From assembly GCF_008370495.1 (NCBI RefSeq), contig NZ_VTUX01000003.1, positions 434,001 to 498,000 of the forward strand: DNA of 64,000 bases. Direction: 5' to 3'. A program made the position numbers and the translations under genes. Positions 18,645 through 27,743 of this stretch are shown here, one piece after another (the first letter of the stretch is position 1; each line of letters starts with the position of its first letter). A model generated the notes under the pieces. The model worked only from the letters and a program-made list of their open reading frames with translations, searched no databases and was not told the DNA's origin. Origin of the DNA: Pseudohalioglobus sediminis (GTDB lineage: Bacteria; Pseudomonadota; Gammaproteobacteria; Pseudomonadales; Halieaceae).

Positions 18645-19103
18645 TTACTTGTTTGACGGTGAAGGACTGACTGGCGAAGGTGACTCACCGGACACTTCCC
18701 CCTGCACTTCCCCAGGTAATGCGTACTCCACCTTTTCATAGAAGGGGAAGGTGGTCACATAACCCGGTACCGGGGTGCGCTCACTGCCTGACAGGTGGGG
18801 AAAGATGTACATCACCAGGGTGGGATTGGGCAGGCGGGGAAACACCGTATCGATTTCATTGGCGGCTTCCCGCACAAAGCCCTGGTAATGCTCGATACCG
18901 GATCGGGGTAACGGCTGACCGCCGATCGTGCGTCGATGGTTAAGTTTTTGGACATCCACCATGTGCTGGTCGTAGATCGACTTCATGGTGGGGCCCTCCT
19001 GAGGCAGCACCGTCTCCTTGGTGCTGGCACAGCCGACCGCCAACAGACTAGTCCAGACCAGAACCAGCGGTAATAGTGGCTTCTTGAAATAGCTTTGCTT
19101 CAT
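18645..19103 (-). CDS. ICE lipoprotein, TIGR03751 family (TraV/VirB7-like)
   Basis: The ATG at 19103 gives 152 residues with a lipoprotein signal (LVLVWTSLLAVGC; Cys is residue 24). Next comes a conserved TMKSIYDQHMVDVQKL segment, PNPTLVMYIFPHLSG, and a Ser/Pro-rich tail. It is the outer-membrane lipoprotein of the T4SS core complex. The start lies 55 bases inside the end of the VirB10-like gene. That overlap is long but normal for this compact operon, and the longer frame to 19235 would be deeper still. Confidence 0.88.
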   Translation of the reverse strand: MKQSYFKKPLLPLVLVWTSLLAVGCASTKETVLPQEGPTMKSIYDQHMVDVQKLNHRRTIGGQPLPRSGIEHYQGFVREAANEIDTVFPRLPNPTLVMYIFPHLSGSERTPVPGYVTTFPFYEKVEYALPGEVQGEVSGESPSPVSPSPSNK

Positions 19104-20484
19104 GATGCAGTTTCCTGCCGTTGGAGTGAAAATCGATGGGGAGTTCATGATCGACATGGATCGCCAGCTCGACACCGGCGGGCACAAAGACCGCGTCGAA
19201 ACTTTGCGCCTGACGCTCACGCAACCACTGGGCAACTTCGTCGCTGCCCCCGCTCAGTGTTTTGCCTAACACGTACTTTCCGGTCTCGCCGGAGACCACG
19301 CTCGTGGCACTACCTGAATCGCTGATTAAGGTGGTGGTTTCGGCCGCCGCCGCGGCTTCTCCCGCCGCTTCGAGCGCCATCACGCCAATGCGCTGGGTGA
19401 GGAATGCGGGCGCGTTGGTCTTGCGCTCACCTGTGATACAGGGAATACCCCGCGCATCGGAAATCCAGCCCAGCGGTCTATCCTTTGTCCCTCTCGCGTT
19501 GTTTCCACTGGAACCACCCAACTGGTTGTCGTCACTGGATAGGGTCTGGATGGTGCCGTCCTCGAATACAAAGGTCACCGACTCCAATTTCCCCGTCACG
19601 CAGGAAAGCGTCCAGTCGCCGATGGCTGTGCCGCTCCAGATCATGCCCTCTATGCCAGGGATGCGCAGGCCATTGGCCGCCAGGTTTTCCTTACCGGTAA
19701 TCACCTTGAACGGCATAGGGTCACGCACCTGCCCCTGTATAGGCACCCTGCCCACCAACGCTGTCATTCCGGTGGAGCCAATCAAGGTGGCATTGCGAGG
19801 CACTGTGTAAACGGGTATTTCGGTATTCAGGGCAGCAGAGCCCTCGGCGACCAGCGATTCCACGGGCGAACGCGCACTGCCAAGCGCATTGCGGCCTGTG
19901 CGACTGAAACGATTGAGCAATGTCTCATTGTCATCGCCGGGCGATGGTGATAGTTCCAGAGGGTTGACCCAAACCAGCGATTCCGGTTCTGCAGTGGGCG
20001 TTTTTAGACTATCCAGCCCAAGTCCGATGGGAATATCGGAACCCACAGCGGGCGAAGGTTGAGCCGACTTGCCGTATCGGTTGGCCAGGGAGTCCACCCT
20101 GGCGGTCAAGGCGGCAATAGCAGATGTCGTTGCCGGTGATTCAGCGTCCGGCCGTTTGGCTTTTAGTGATTGCCGTAACCGGGACAGCACATTGTTTTCG
20201 ATCTGCTTTCTGTCTTCGATCAGCTCTCCGTTTTCCTGTTTAAGTGCCGTGTTGTCGCGACGCAGGGCATTGAGCTCCGAGGTCATGGCGCTGACATTGG
20301 CAGTCAGCGTCTTGATAGTGTCCGCCGGCGTATCAGCATCCGGTTTCGGCGCCTGCGGCACGGCCTCCAAGAGCCGCGTCTGCTCTTGATCCGGCGAGCA
20401 AGATTTCACCCCAACGAGCGCCGCCATCAGTACCACGGACCCGGCGAGGAGGGGTAATAAACGATTACTGGTGACCATCGACAT
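19048..20484 (-). CDS. ICE protein TIGR03752 family (TraB/VirB10-like)
   Basis: This 478-residue protein has one N-terminal membrane anchor (LLPLLAGSVVLMAALVGVKSC). A coiled coil follows at about residues 55-115 (Asn/Leu/Glu-rich heptads), then a Pro-containing linker, and a C-terminal beta domain with IPVYTVPRNATLIGSTGMTAL. It spans the periplasm and links inner- and outer-membrane parts of the secretion channel. The order here (K-like, B-like, V-like, TraC) is the family order. Confidence 0.9.
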   Translation of the reverse strand: MSMVTSNRLLPLLAGSVVLMAALVGVKSCSPDQEQTRLLEAVPQAPKPDADTPADTIKTLTANVSAMTSELNALRRDNTALKQENGELIEDRKQIENNVLSRLRQSLKAKRPDAESPATTSAIAALTARVDSLANRYGKSAQPSPAVGSDIPIGLGLDSLKTPTAEPESLVWVNPLELSPSPGDDNETLLNRFSRTGRNALGSARSPVESLVAEGSAALNTEIPVYTVPRNATLIGSTGMTALVGRVPIQGQVRDPMPFKVITGKENLAANGLRIPGIEGMIWSGTAIGDWTLSCVTGKLESVTFVFEDGTIQTLSSDDNQLGGSSGNNARGTKDRPLGWISDARGIPCITGERKTNAPAFLTQRIGVMALEAAGEAAAAAETTTLISDSGSATSVVSGETGKYVLGKTLSGGSDEVAQWLRERQAQSFDAVFVPAGVELAIHVDHELPIDFHSNGRKLHHEAKLFQEATITAGSGLD

Positions 20485-20505
20485 GGGGTAGATTTCTCTC
20501 CTCTC

Positions 20506-21315
20506 TCAAAGCGCCACATCGAAAGGTCGATCCGAGATCAGATAGACCGCGGTGGTATCGGCTTCACTACCGGCAGATAACAGGCGATTGTGTTGAAACG
20601 TGGCAGCCAGCCAGGCACCTCGCAGTTGGCGTGGATCCAATACGACCGGTCTTTTGGTACGATTGATGAGTTTTACGGCGGTGATGTAGCGCAAGCCCGC
20701 TTTCCAGGCTGCGACAGGTACGGCTTCAACCTTGGCACCATGCACCAGGTCGACCGGTTCGGGACTGACTGGCATGGCGACCACGCCCGATTTACGAGGG
20801 ACAAGTCGAGTTGGCGCATAGAGTTGTTGAGCTGCGTAGCGCGTGAGTGCGATGTAGCCCCATGGATGTGATCGATTGTCATCGTTTGACGCTGCAGTAC
20901 CGTTGCCTTGCGACCTCTCCAGCAGAACCTGTACATCAGGTAACGAATAGCTACCGGATTCGAGAGGTTCCGCCGAAATATCAAGGACATACATCGGTCC
21001 CTCGGTTTCCGATCGCACAATAACGCGGGTGGTGTCGAACGGATGTGTGGCCAGCAGGTATACGGTTCCGTTGATACTCTGACTGCGCAGCAATGGTGTC
21101 AGTGACTGCGGCAGGCCTACGCTTACCGAGCCTGGAAAATGCACCAGGCGCTCTTCGCCGACGACCAACGTAATCGCGATAGGCGTTTTGCTCCAGACTA
21201 CGCGTTCAGGGAGAGTCGTTGCAGCGTCATCGGTTTGCGCAAAGGTCTGGAGGGGAATCCATAAGCCGAAAAGGACGATCCATTTCAGTGGATCACACAT
21301 ATTACGGGCATTCAT
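20506..21315 (-). CDS. ICE protein TIGR03749 family (TraK/VirB9-like)
   Basis: This 269-residue secreted protein has a signal peptide ending near QTFAQ and a beta-rich N-terminal domain (ERVVWSKTPIAITLVVGEERLVHFPGSV) typical of TraK secretins of the T4SS outer-membrane core. The C-terminus LLSAGSEADTTAVYLISDRPF matches the family. The start overlaps the TraE-like stop by four bases. Confidence 0.9.
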   Translation of the reverse strand: MNARNMCDPLKWIVLFGLWIPLQTFAQTDDAATTLPERVVWSKTPIAITLVVGEERLVHFPGSVSVGLPQSLTPLLRSQSINGTVYLLATHPFDTTRVIVRSETEGPMYVLDISAEPLESGSYSLPDVQVLLERSQGNGTAASNDDNRSHPWGYIALTRYAAQQLYAPTRLVPRKSGVVAMPVSPEPVDLVHGAKVEAVPVAAWKAGLRYITAVKLINRTKRPVVLDPRQLRGAWLAATFQHNRLLSAGSEADTTAVYLISDRPFDVAL

Positions 21316-21989
21316 TGGGAGGATTCCTTATTGGCATTGGCATCAGTTGCAATGGGTTCGGCCAGTTCGGTGCCAGTCAATCGACGCGGGCCGTCACTGG
21401 CGTACCCATCGAGTGCCAGACCCCAGGGATTGGTTTCCGGATCGATTGCCTGGCGCACCACGCGAATCGGGTAACGAATGGTGGTTTGCTTGACAGTCAT
21501 CCCTTTCACTGACTCCATCAGGTCCAGATCCAGCCAGACAATCCAGGCATCAGGCGACAACACGTCGACGCGGCGTTCCTCATACCCATGCCCTGGCACT
21601 TCGTGAACACCGCGGACCCGATATGTCAGTTCGCCGCGGCGGGCTTTGAGCTCCATATCAGCGATCAGGTCATTGCGATACCGCGGTGTCAGGTAGGGTG
21701 AGATTCGGAAAATCGCGCTACCGTAATCCGTTGCGCCGTTATCGGGCCAGCGATTGAGTTGCTGGAAAATATAGAACGCGAAGGCATAGACATTGGCTGG
21801 AGGCACCTCCTCGGCCGCCAGGACTGCACCGGAGCGCAGATCCGGCGGCACGTAGACCCGCAATTGCTTGGGCGCCTGGCTCCAGCCTATCCAGAGCGCG
21901 AGGATGATTAGCCCTTGTAGACCGATGACGATCCATAAAGAGCGCAAATGGGACCGCACGTTATCGATTTCGAGACGATAGCGGCGCAT
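21312..21989 (-). CDS. ICE protein TIGR03746 family (TraE/VirB8-like)
   Basis: The ATG at 21989 gives 225 residues beginning MRRYRLEIDNVRSH, with one N-terminal helix (LWIVIGLQGLIILALWIGW) and a periplasmic domain containing YAFAFYIFQQLNRWPDNG. The family nucleates the inner-membrane part of the T4SS. The open frame to 22106 would bury 146 bases in the neighbour. The chosen start still overlaps the TraL-like gene by 29 bases. Confidence 0.88.
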   Translation of the reverse strand: MRRYRLEIDNVRSHLRSLWIVIGLQGLIILALWIGWSQAPKQLRVYVPPDLRSGAVLAAEEVPPANVYAFAFYIFQQLNRWPDNGATDYGSAIFRISPYLTPRYRNDLIADMELKARRGELTYRVRGVHEVPGHGYEERRVDVLSPDAWIVWLDLDLMESVKGMTVKQTTIRYPIRVVRQAIDPETNPWGLALDGYASDGPRRLTGTELAEPIATDANANKESSQ

Positions 21990-22341
21990 GTTGCGTCCTC
22001 CCGATGTCCCAGGCGCCAGTACGTAACACCCACGGCGCACGATAAAGCCCAATCGACTGCAGTCGGATACGCAACCATTGCTGGTAATACCCTTCAGGGC
22101 GCCCACGCTTGATACGCTGAAACACCGTGGCCATCACCACGACGGTTGCGACCACGCCGACACCGGCAATACCAAAGCCCATGGTGATGGCGCCGAGCAA
22201 CCAGGCCAGCAACAGGCTGAGGGGTAGCCAGATCACAATGGCCAATCCCACAATCATGCCGAGCTGTGAGGATGAGCAGCCCTTAAAGATGGCGGGCTCG
22301 GCATTGAGCCGGTCCGCCAGGATTTCATGGTCGTTGGACAT
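21961..22341 (-). CDS. ICE protein TIGR03750 family (TraL/VirB3-like)
   Basis: This 126-residue inner-membrane protein has two helices (LGMIVGLAIVIWLPLSLLLAWLL-type first, GFGIAGVGVVATVVVMATVF second). The cytoplasmic tail holds RPEGYYQQWLRIRLQ, the conserved signature region. It would anchor pilus assembly with TraC. It follows the pilin-like gene by 38 bp. Confidence 0.87.
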   Translation of the reverse strand: MSNDHEILADRLNAEPAIFKGCSSSQLGMIVGLAIVIWLPLSLLLAWLLGAITMGFGIAGVGVVATVVVMATVFQRIKRGRPEGYYQQWLRIRLQSIGLYRAPWVLRTGAWDIGRTQHAPLSSRNR

Positions 22342-22379
22342 TCGTGTCTCTCACTGGATGCTGCTATAAAGGCCGTGTG

Positions 22380-22757
22380 TTAGATGACACCGGCCGCCTC
22401 GGTCAGCAGATAGCTGGCGAAGATCAGGACGATCGCCCCGACAATGCCCAATACACCCACTTCTGCCCATTCGGCCTTGCCCTGTCGTGCCTCGTTGAAT
22501 TTCGCGAAGCCCAGATACGCGATCCAGAGAAAGCCCAGAACCGCAATGGCCAGTCCCAGCACAAGACCGCCGTCTTTGATATAGCCCTGGATCAGGCCAA
22601 TCCAGTCACCCGCCGCTGGAGCGGTACTCGGCGCGACCGGCGTAGGCAACGCCGCCCAAAGCGGCAGTGGTAAGAACGCCGCGACTGCTGCCAATAGTGG
22701 CTTGCGAAAGACAACCGTTTTTCCGCTGAAACCGTATTCTGTTTTTGATGTACCCAT
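22380..22757 (-). CDS. ICE protein TIGR03745 family (pilin-like membrane protein)
   Basis: This 125-residue product has a long leader (to about LPLWAALP) and two hydrophobic helices (GGLVLGLAIAVLGFLWIAYLGF and GVLGIVGAIVLIFASYLL) separated by a charged KFNEARQGKAEW turn. That is the layout of VirB2/TraA-type pilins and of this ICE family. It lies between the second small membrane protein and the TraL-like gene. Confidence 0.87.
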   Translation of the reverse strand: MGTSKTEYGFSGKTVVFRKPLLAAVAAFLPLPLWAALPTPVAPSTAPAAGDWIGLIQGYIKDGGLVLGLAIAVLGFLWIAYLGFAKFNEARQGKAEWAEVGVLGIVGAIVLIFASYLLTEAAGVI

Positions 22758-22857
22758 AAGAAATATCCTCTTCTGTAACGCTGAAACGAATGGGGCCTAT
22801 CCCCGCATCCCACTGCGATGCATCGCCGTTTGCCCTTACCAGGCTTTTTCGATTGAC

Positions 22858-23088
22858 TCACCGCAAATAGAAACCCAGAACCATCAAAACAATGCATGCC
22901 CGGAGGCTGCTCCAGGTCAGGTCAAAGACTGTGGCCTGACCTTCTTGCCAGGCCCGAAATGTGCCCATGGCGACCCAAATAACCCACACAAACGCCAACA
23001 CCAGGACCATCGATGCGATAGCCGTCAGCATCGTGGCCGGTGTAATACCGGAGCCAGCTTGAAACGCAGCTTGTTGTGCCCCCGTCAT
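22858..23088 (-). CDS. ICE protein TIGR03758 family (small membrane protein)
   Basis: This 76-residue product begins TGAQQAAFQAGSG, with helices at about residues 18-42 and 58-75. The family is always found between the RAQPRD protein and the TIGR03745 protein, as here (eight bases from RAQPRD, 100 bp to TIGR03745). It is a probable pilus or inner-membrane component. Confidence 0.87.
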   Translation of the reverse strand: MTGAQQAAFQAGSGITPATMLTAIASMVLVLAFVWVIWVAMGTFRAWQEGQATVFDLTWSSLRACIVLMVLGFYLR

Positions 23089-23096
23089 CGCTGGAC

Positions 23097-23399
23097 CTAT
23101 CGACGGTAATCGCCGCGCAGTGGCGGGAATGCACGCGGTTGAGCGCGAGGAGCATCGATGTGTGACTGGATGCCGTCTCTGATTTGCTTCAGGTCCTGAC
23201 GCAGCCAGTCGTAACGAAAACGAACACGGGAATCCTGATCAGCATTCACCTCGGCCTGCTTGATTAACGGTTCAAGGGCATTCAGCTCATGGGTGATTCT
23301 GGCCAGCGCCTCACGCTCGGCATCCGCATCAGCGAAAGCCACCGGCGTGACGAACGATCCTATGATCAGAAAAGAAGGTAGCCAGAGATGGCGTTTCAT
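23097..23399 (-). CDS. RAQPRD-family ICE protein
   Basis: This 100-residue exported protein has a signal peptide ending near VAFADA, a helical middle (ERRALARITHELNAL-like) and the family tag near the C-terminus, here RAQPRA instead of RAQPRD. It heads the leftward pilus sub-operon. Upstream is a 208-bp gap and then the defence-like insertion. The gap must hold the promoter for this sub-operon unless transcription passes through the insertion. Confidence 0.88.
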   Translation of the reverse strand: MKRHLWLPSFLIIGSFVTPVAFADADAEREALARITHELNALEPLIKQAEVNADQDSRVRFRYDWLRQDLKQIRDGIQSHIDAPRAQPRAFPPLRGDYRR

Positions 23400-23607
23400 G
23401 GCACTGCTGCTCCCGTGTGTTGTTACGAGGCATAGTGCGGGAATTAGCTATAAGGGACGATAAAAAATCAATTCGGTGGGTGGGGTTGTTTAAAAGCCTA
23501 CAGACACGGACTGCTTTCAGCTGCGGACATCGAATGCCATTAAAGCGTCAAAGATAACGCTCATTTTTTTAACGTGGTATACCTGTGGCACGGAATGATT
23601 GTTGTAT

Positions 23608-26106
23608 TTACTTCTCAGAAAGTGACCGATACCAACGCCTTACTGTTGGTGATGAAGATGTGTCATCATACCTAAAGCACTCAGACATGGCCTCGATTGA
23701 GTTGATAACTCCATTGAGAACTGGCGCAGAGAAACTACTACTACCTCCGGTCGCGTAGTGACTTACCCAATTGCTAACGATTGCTGGCACATGAGCATTC
23801 AGCACATCCTGAACCTGCTGCGCTTCGAGAACAAGTGTACCTGCCCTCTGATGCAGATCAAACGCTTCTCTTATTGCATCGAGGCAATTGCTAACCATTT
23901 TGTTCGTATCCTTAATCGCAAAATCGAGCGGAACAGGAATTTTCACTTTACGGATAATTTGCTGAAGCTTGTACTCCAGATACTGACGAACAATCGGTTC
24001 AGCTTCGCTGACCTGCCCGGCAGAAAGGAGTGTTGTGACACGCGTTTTAAGGCGATCCGCACCCTGCGCCTGATGGAGAATATCTCCCATTGGAGGACAC
24101 CCTTGCAGTTTATTATGATGCCAATCTGCTGTTCCGCCCTTGGTGTCAAAATACTTTTCTAGCAATCCATCGTGACTAAGTATGATGAACTGTAGTCCAT
24201 CTGCATTCTGTGGATGCTGTAGCTTAGTCCTGATCAATTCCATCAAGTAGAACTGGTGCCCGGCATCAAAGCTCGATGTGACATCATCAAGAACAATAAA
24301 GCGCGGCGCACCGGAATTCTTCATTGCAGCCGCTAGAAAGACTGATATAGCTAGAGCGTTTCGATAACTTTCAGACAGCAGTGCGCGGGCAGACAGATTA
24401 TGCTGACCATGAAAATCGCTGAGTTCCACATTCAGGTCTTCTTTATCATCGGCGCGCTGCAAATCAGGCACAACATCGCCCACCTGCATGATGTCCTTGT
24501 ACATGAATTTGTACTCGGTATCGATGTCATTGATCTTGCCCTTGGAGAGCGCCGCCTCTGCGGCTGCAAATCGCGAGGATGTATTGGAGATAAAGGTTTT
24601 CCATCGCTCGCGAATATCCAGTCGTGCCTGTTGTTCCGCTTCTTCCGATTGACCTTGCTTGTACTTGGCCAAGGCTTCTTTGAACTGACGTCCATATTCT
24701 ACTTGCTCAGTAAGCTGAACGAGAGACGCTGGAAGCTCGGCTTCTAGATTTGCCTTCTTTTCCCGCGCATTCTCCAGTAAGTCGGAAACGAGGCCCGTAA
24801 GCTCGTTTGTGCGCGTTACCGCTGCAGTGGCTTCGGCTTCGCTCAGCTCGCCCGATTTCATCCTGGTATCAAGCCGCGCGAGGATTCTGTCATCCACTTT
24901 TACACCCAGCACCTCTGCGAGTTCGTGGTCGGACAGGCGTTGCCGCCATGCAGAACCTTCCCATAGTCCGTCAAGCTCCTTCGTCTTGGCCGCCGAGTCG
25001 GCGTACTGGGTGAGTTGATGCTTTATGTGGGCGCTTATAGAGCTTTCTAATCCACTCTCACAGAGCGGACACTGGGCATCATTCGACCATTCATCACTCT
25101 CGACCACATCCTGTGCTGCCGAATAGAGCTTTTCAAATAGATCACCACGGGTAGCTGCCAACAATCCATCCCGCTCGTCTATAAGCTCTTTAATCTTCTC
25201 CTGCTCTTCACCAATTACCACTGAATCGTTAGCTCCCAGAGCCTCCAGGGCGGAAATATCGGCAATGGCAGCCTCAAGTTCTTTGCGCTTTTCTCCGCCT
25301 TCAGCAGTTTTGATGGCATCCTTAATGGCATCAAAGTCAATGTCATCCAACGCCTTGCCGTCAAAGTGCTCTGAGAGAAGCTCAATGTTTCCGAGAGCCT
25401 GTAACACCTCGGAGGCGTACTGATCGAGTTTACCCACATCTTCGAGCGGCTTTCCCGCCACTTTCTCGAAATTGATTCGGAGTGCCGCCAAAGTTTGCTG
25501 GATTGTGCGCTGCGTTCCGGCGATTTGTGTCGCCAATACCTTCATATCCAGATCAGTATTTGTCGTTCGAGTATCGGAAACAACCTGCAGCGCTTGGCGG
25601 CAATCAGAGTACTCCGAAAGCCCGAGAAGGGCGGAGAATGTCCGGCCTCGCTCCAACGGCGACTCTTCTATGAAGCGTGAGAACGTGCGGTAATCTAGAA
25701 GTGCAAAGCTCTCTTTCAGCGTATCGAGAAAACTTTCGGGATCAGTATGCCCGCTGGGGCTGGAAACGGTTCGGTTTCCAGCAGCATCTCGCTTCACCAA
25801 TATGGAAACGACGACTCCGCCATCATCTGGCTCAAGCTCGATCTCGATAATTGCGTTGTTGTCGGAGTGAAAACGGTTGCAGTAGTATTCCTGGGGACGT
25901 TCGTGTGTCTTAAGGTCGTCAAGTTTCGGAATCGTCCCATGAATAGCATAGTACAGCGATTCAAAAATCGAGCTTTTTCCTATTCCGTTAACTGCAAACA
26001 CGGAGTTTACAGCATCGGGCTTGAAGTTGATGTCTAACGGGTTGCCTTGGTTGTTAACGCCCCGAAAACCTTCGACCTTTAATCGTTTGAGGAAGAAGCG
26101 GGGCAT
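23608..26106 (-). CDS. SMC/RecF-like AAA ATPase with a CxxC hook (putative defence ATPase)
   Basis: This 832-residue ABC-type ATPase has Walker A NGIGKSS (about residues 40-46), long coiled coils around residues 190-340 and 420-520, and a CPLC motif at 346-349 at the coil tip. The ABC signature is LSESYR (577-582), Walker B FIVLDDV with SSFD (603-613), and the switch LSHD is near 643. A 180-residue C-terminal domain after the ATPase is of unknown type. The layout resembles Rad50/RloC-like proteins, but I see no RloC anticodon-nuclease signature. Its start codon overlaps the stop of the 79-residue gene by one base (TAATG). It interrupts the T4SS operon between RAQPRD and TIGR03747. Confidence 0.85.
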   Translation of the reverse strand: MPRFFLKRLKVEGFRGVNNQGNPLDINFKPDAVNSVFAVNGIGKSSIFESLYYAIHGTIPKLDDLKTHERPQEYYCNRFHSDNNAIIEIELEPDDGGVVVSILVKRDAAGNRTVSSPSGHTDPESFLDTLKESFALLDYRTFSRFIEESPLERGRTFSALLGLSEYSDCRQALQVVSDTRTTNTDLDMKVLATQIAGTQRTIQQTLAALRINFEKVAGKPLEDVGKLDQYASEVLQALGNIELLSEHFDGKALDDIDFDAIKDAIKTAEGGEKRKELEAAIADISALEALGANDSVVIGEEQEKIKELIDERDGLLAATRGDLFEKLYSAAQDVVESDEWSNDAQCPLCESGLESSISAHIKHQLTQYADSAAKTKELDGLWEGSAWRQRLSDHELAEVLGVKVDDRILARLDTRMKSGELSEAEATAAVTRTNELTGLVSDLLENAREKKANLEAELPASLVQLTEQVEYGRQFKEALAKYKQGQSEEAEQQARLDIRERWKTFISNTSSRFAAAEAALSKGKINDIDTEYKFMYKDIMQVGDVVPDLQRADDKEDLNVELSDFHGQHNLSARALLSESYRNALAISVFLAAAMKNSGAPRFIVLDDVTSSFDAGHQFYLMELIRTKLQHPQNADGLQFIILSHDGLLEKYFDTKGGTADWHHNKLQGCPPMGDILHQAQGADRLKTRVTTLLSAGQVSEAEPIVRQYLEYKLQQIIRKVKIPVPLDFAIKDTNKMVSNCLDAIREAFDLHQRAGTLVLEAQQVQDVLNAHVPAIVSNWVSHYATGGSSSFSAPVLNGVINSIEAMSECFRYDDTSSSPTVRRWYRSLSEK

Positions 26107-26345
26107 TATTCAGATTCCTCATCAACTTCTTGTGTAAGAAGGTAATCCAAAGCTGTTGCAATAGCTTCGTTGAAAGTTATTCGGGCCTTTGTGTCTCTTT
26201 CTCCCTCGCGAACGACGGATATCAATTTATCGCTGTGAGCAATAAGTAACTTCGCCATTTCAGCATCAATATCTTTTGTACTTTCTAAAAAATCGGTTCG
26301 ATTTTCTTCAAAACTTTTTGCGCGATCAAACGAGAATTCTGTCAT
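26106..26345 (-). CDS. Small acidic protein coupled to the SMC-like ATPase
   Basis: This 79-residue acidic helical protein (FSFDRAKSFEENRTDF; DAEMAKLLIAHSDKLISVV) has no recognised domain. It is translationally coupled to the ATPase (TAATG overlap). It probably acts as its partner, inhibitor or subunit; this is inferred only from coupling. Confidence 0.7.
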   Translation of the reverse strand: MTEFSFDRAKSFEENRTDFLESTKDIDAEMAKLLIAHSDKLISVVREGERDTKARITFNEAIATALDYLLTQEVDEESE

Positions 26346-26444
26346 GAAAATCCCTCACCTATAAAATGTAACCTTTAAACTTTTCAATTCCCGCTTTGGG
26401 TGACCCGACGAAAATATATCTATAAACCCTGACCATTCGTGGTT

Positions 26445-27041
26445 TCAGATAAAACAATATTGTCTCATCATCTCAATAATCCGAGTGGTCTGCCGACTAT
26501 CTATCTCCGCTCCATGAGTTCCTTCGCTCTTTGATCTAAGGTCTTCAACGCCAAGTACCTCTGTTAGCAAATCCAGCGACGGGCCCCTGTGGCTACATGG
26601 CAAATTATTAGCCTGAGCCCATGGAATAGCCGCTTTCTGGCTGCAAAATACGCCTTCGATTTGCGGCATCGTTAAATTGTATCGGGCAACGTGATCCAGC
26701 AGGATGGGCCAGTCAAAACTGGCATTGTGGATGACGATAAGTTGATCTCTTAAATATTCGCCAATCTGGCTCCACTGTGATTCAAAGGTTTCGAATGCGG
26801 CAGCTTGTGCGTCTGTAATGTCGTGTACGGCTTGCGCTTCTTCTGAAATTGCTCGCGTCGGTCGTATTTCAAACTCCACGGATTCTGCTATATCCCGCCC
26901 CCTGACTACCGTTATACCCAACGTAACAATATCAGGCAGGCCATCCTCATCTGGCAGCCCGGTTGTTTCGGTATCAAGAACGATGTAATCGTTGGGGAGT
27001 TGAGTAAAGATCCATAACAGTTCGTCATGCATGGCCACCAT
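26445..27041 (-). CDS. DEDDh 3'-5' exonuclease (DnaQ-like)
   Basis: This 198-residue single-domain exonuclease shows motif I IVLDTETTGLPDEDG (about residue 20), motif II VIHNASFDWPIL (about 107) and motif III HGAEIDSRQT (about 180), with His five residues before the last Asp, the DEDDh pattern. It would degrade single-stranded DNA or RNA ends with two metal ions. It begins seven bases after the RES toxin stop, so it is most simply the third gene of the Xre-RES operon. Then follow a 99-bp gap and the ATPase pair. Confidence 0.87.
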   Translation of the reverse strand: MVAMHDELLWIFTQLPNDYIVLDTETTGLPDEDGLPDIVTLGITVVRGRDIAESVEFEIRPTRAISEEAQAVHDITDAQAAAFETFESQWSQIGEYLRDQLIVIHNASFDWPILLDHVARYNLTMPQIEGVFCSQKAAIPWAQANNLPCSHRGPSLDLLTEVLGVEDLRSKSEGTHGAEIDSRQTTRIIEMMRQYCFI

Positions 27042-27047
27042 CTCCTG

Positions 27048-27743
27048 TCAATGGCTCCTGCCACTTCCGTCCAGGGATTCAACATCGACGATGGATCCCT
27101 GGTCGTAGTGGTAACGCAGGTAGCGCCAGTGAATTGCATCGCCGAGCACCTTGGGACGCATCACACCGTAACACTCACCTTCCGATCTCACGCTCTGGTA
27201 GTGCACACCGTAACTTTTTGCATCCCGCAGGGCGTAACCAAGCTGTTGCGCTTCACCGTAGTCATCGGGGTCGTATATGGCATCACCGACCAGCTGCCGT
27301 AAATCGTGTAGGGAGGCCGGCCCCAACTGTGCGCGAATAACGCGCATCTCCTGGGTGGTCTTGTCGATGCGTGATTCGCGCAGGAAGCGCGCGCGATGGA
27401 ACGACGATTCGGCGATGGCCACCCCCTCATCGGCGGCGCAGTAGTAGATACCAAAATCCCGATTGAAGCGTCCGCCTCGACCGTCTACCGGCGGGTGTGT
27501 GAAGGCCGCCATGATCCAAGATGCACCATCGCCATACACCCGATCTTCCGGTGGTACCAGGCGAATATCACCCACCTCATCGCGCAACCTGGGATTGGTC
27601 AGAGATTCGACCGCATAGAGCACGTCCCAATCCTGCGGACGGGATACGCGCTCGAACAGGTGGATCTGGGGATAGCGTGACAGAATGACCCGATAGACCG
27701 GCTCATTGACCTCGCTAATGGGCAGCGTCTCGATATCGATCAC
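27048..27743 (-). CDS. RES-domain toxin (type II toxin-antitoxin)
   Basis: This 231-residue protein has the RES-domain layout: YRVILSRYP with the Arg, GRGGRFN-x4-GIYYCAADEGVAIAES with the Glu, and HYQSVRSEGECYGV with the Ser. RES toxins act on NAD+ or ADP-ribosylate targets such as Prs. The gene overlaps its antitoxin by four bases (ATGA). Together they form the RES-Xre (MbcTA/ParTS-like) module. Confidence 0.92.
   Translation of the reverse strand: MIDIETLPISEVNEPVYRVILSRYPQIHLFERVSRPQDWDVLYAVESLTNPRLRDEVGDIRLVPPEDRVYGDGASWIMAAFTHPPVDGRGGRFNRDFGIYYCAADEGVAIAESSFHRARFLRESRIDKTTQEMRVIRAQLGPASLHDLRQLVGDAIYDPDDYGEAQQLGYALRDAKSYGVHYQSVRSEGECYGVMRPKVLGDAIHWRYLRYHYDQGSIVDVESLDGSGRSH

Noticed and set aside
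19498-19516. Third copy of the TGGTTCCAGTGGAAACA element
   Set aside because: It lies inside the VirB10-like gene and is explained by codons for a Gly/Ser/Asn stretch; not counted as a regulatory site.
23608-26106. RloC anticodon nuclease
   Set aside because: The ATPase with CxxC hook is similar in layout, but I could not find the conserved anticodon-nuclease residues in the C-terminal domain.
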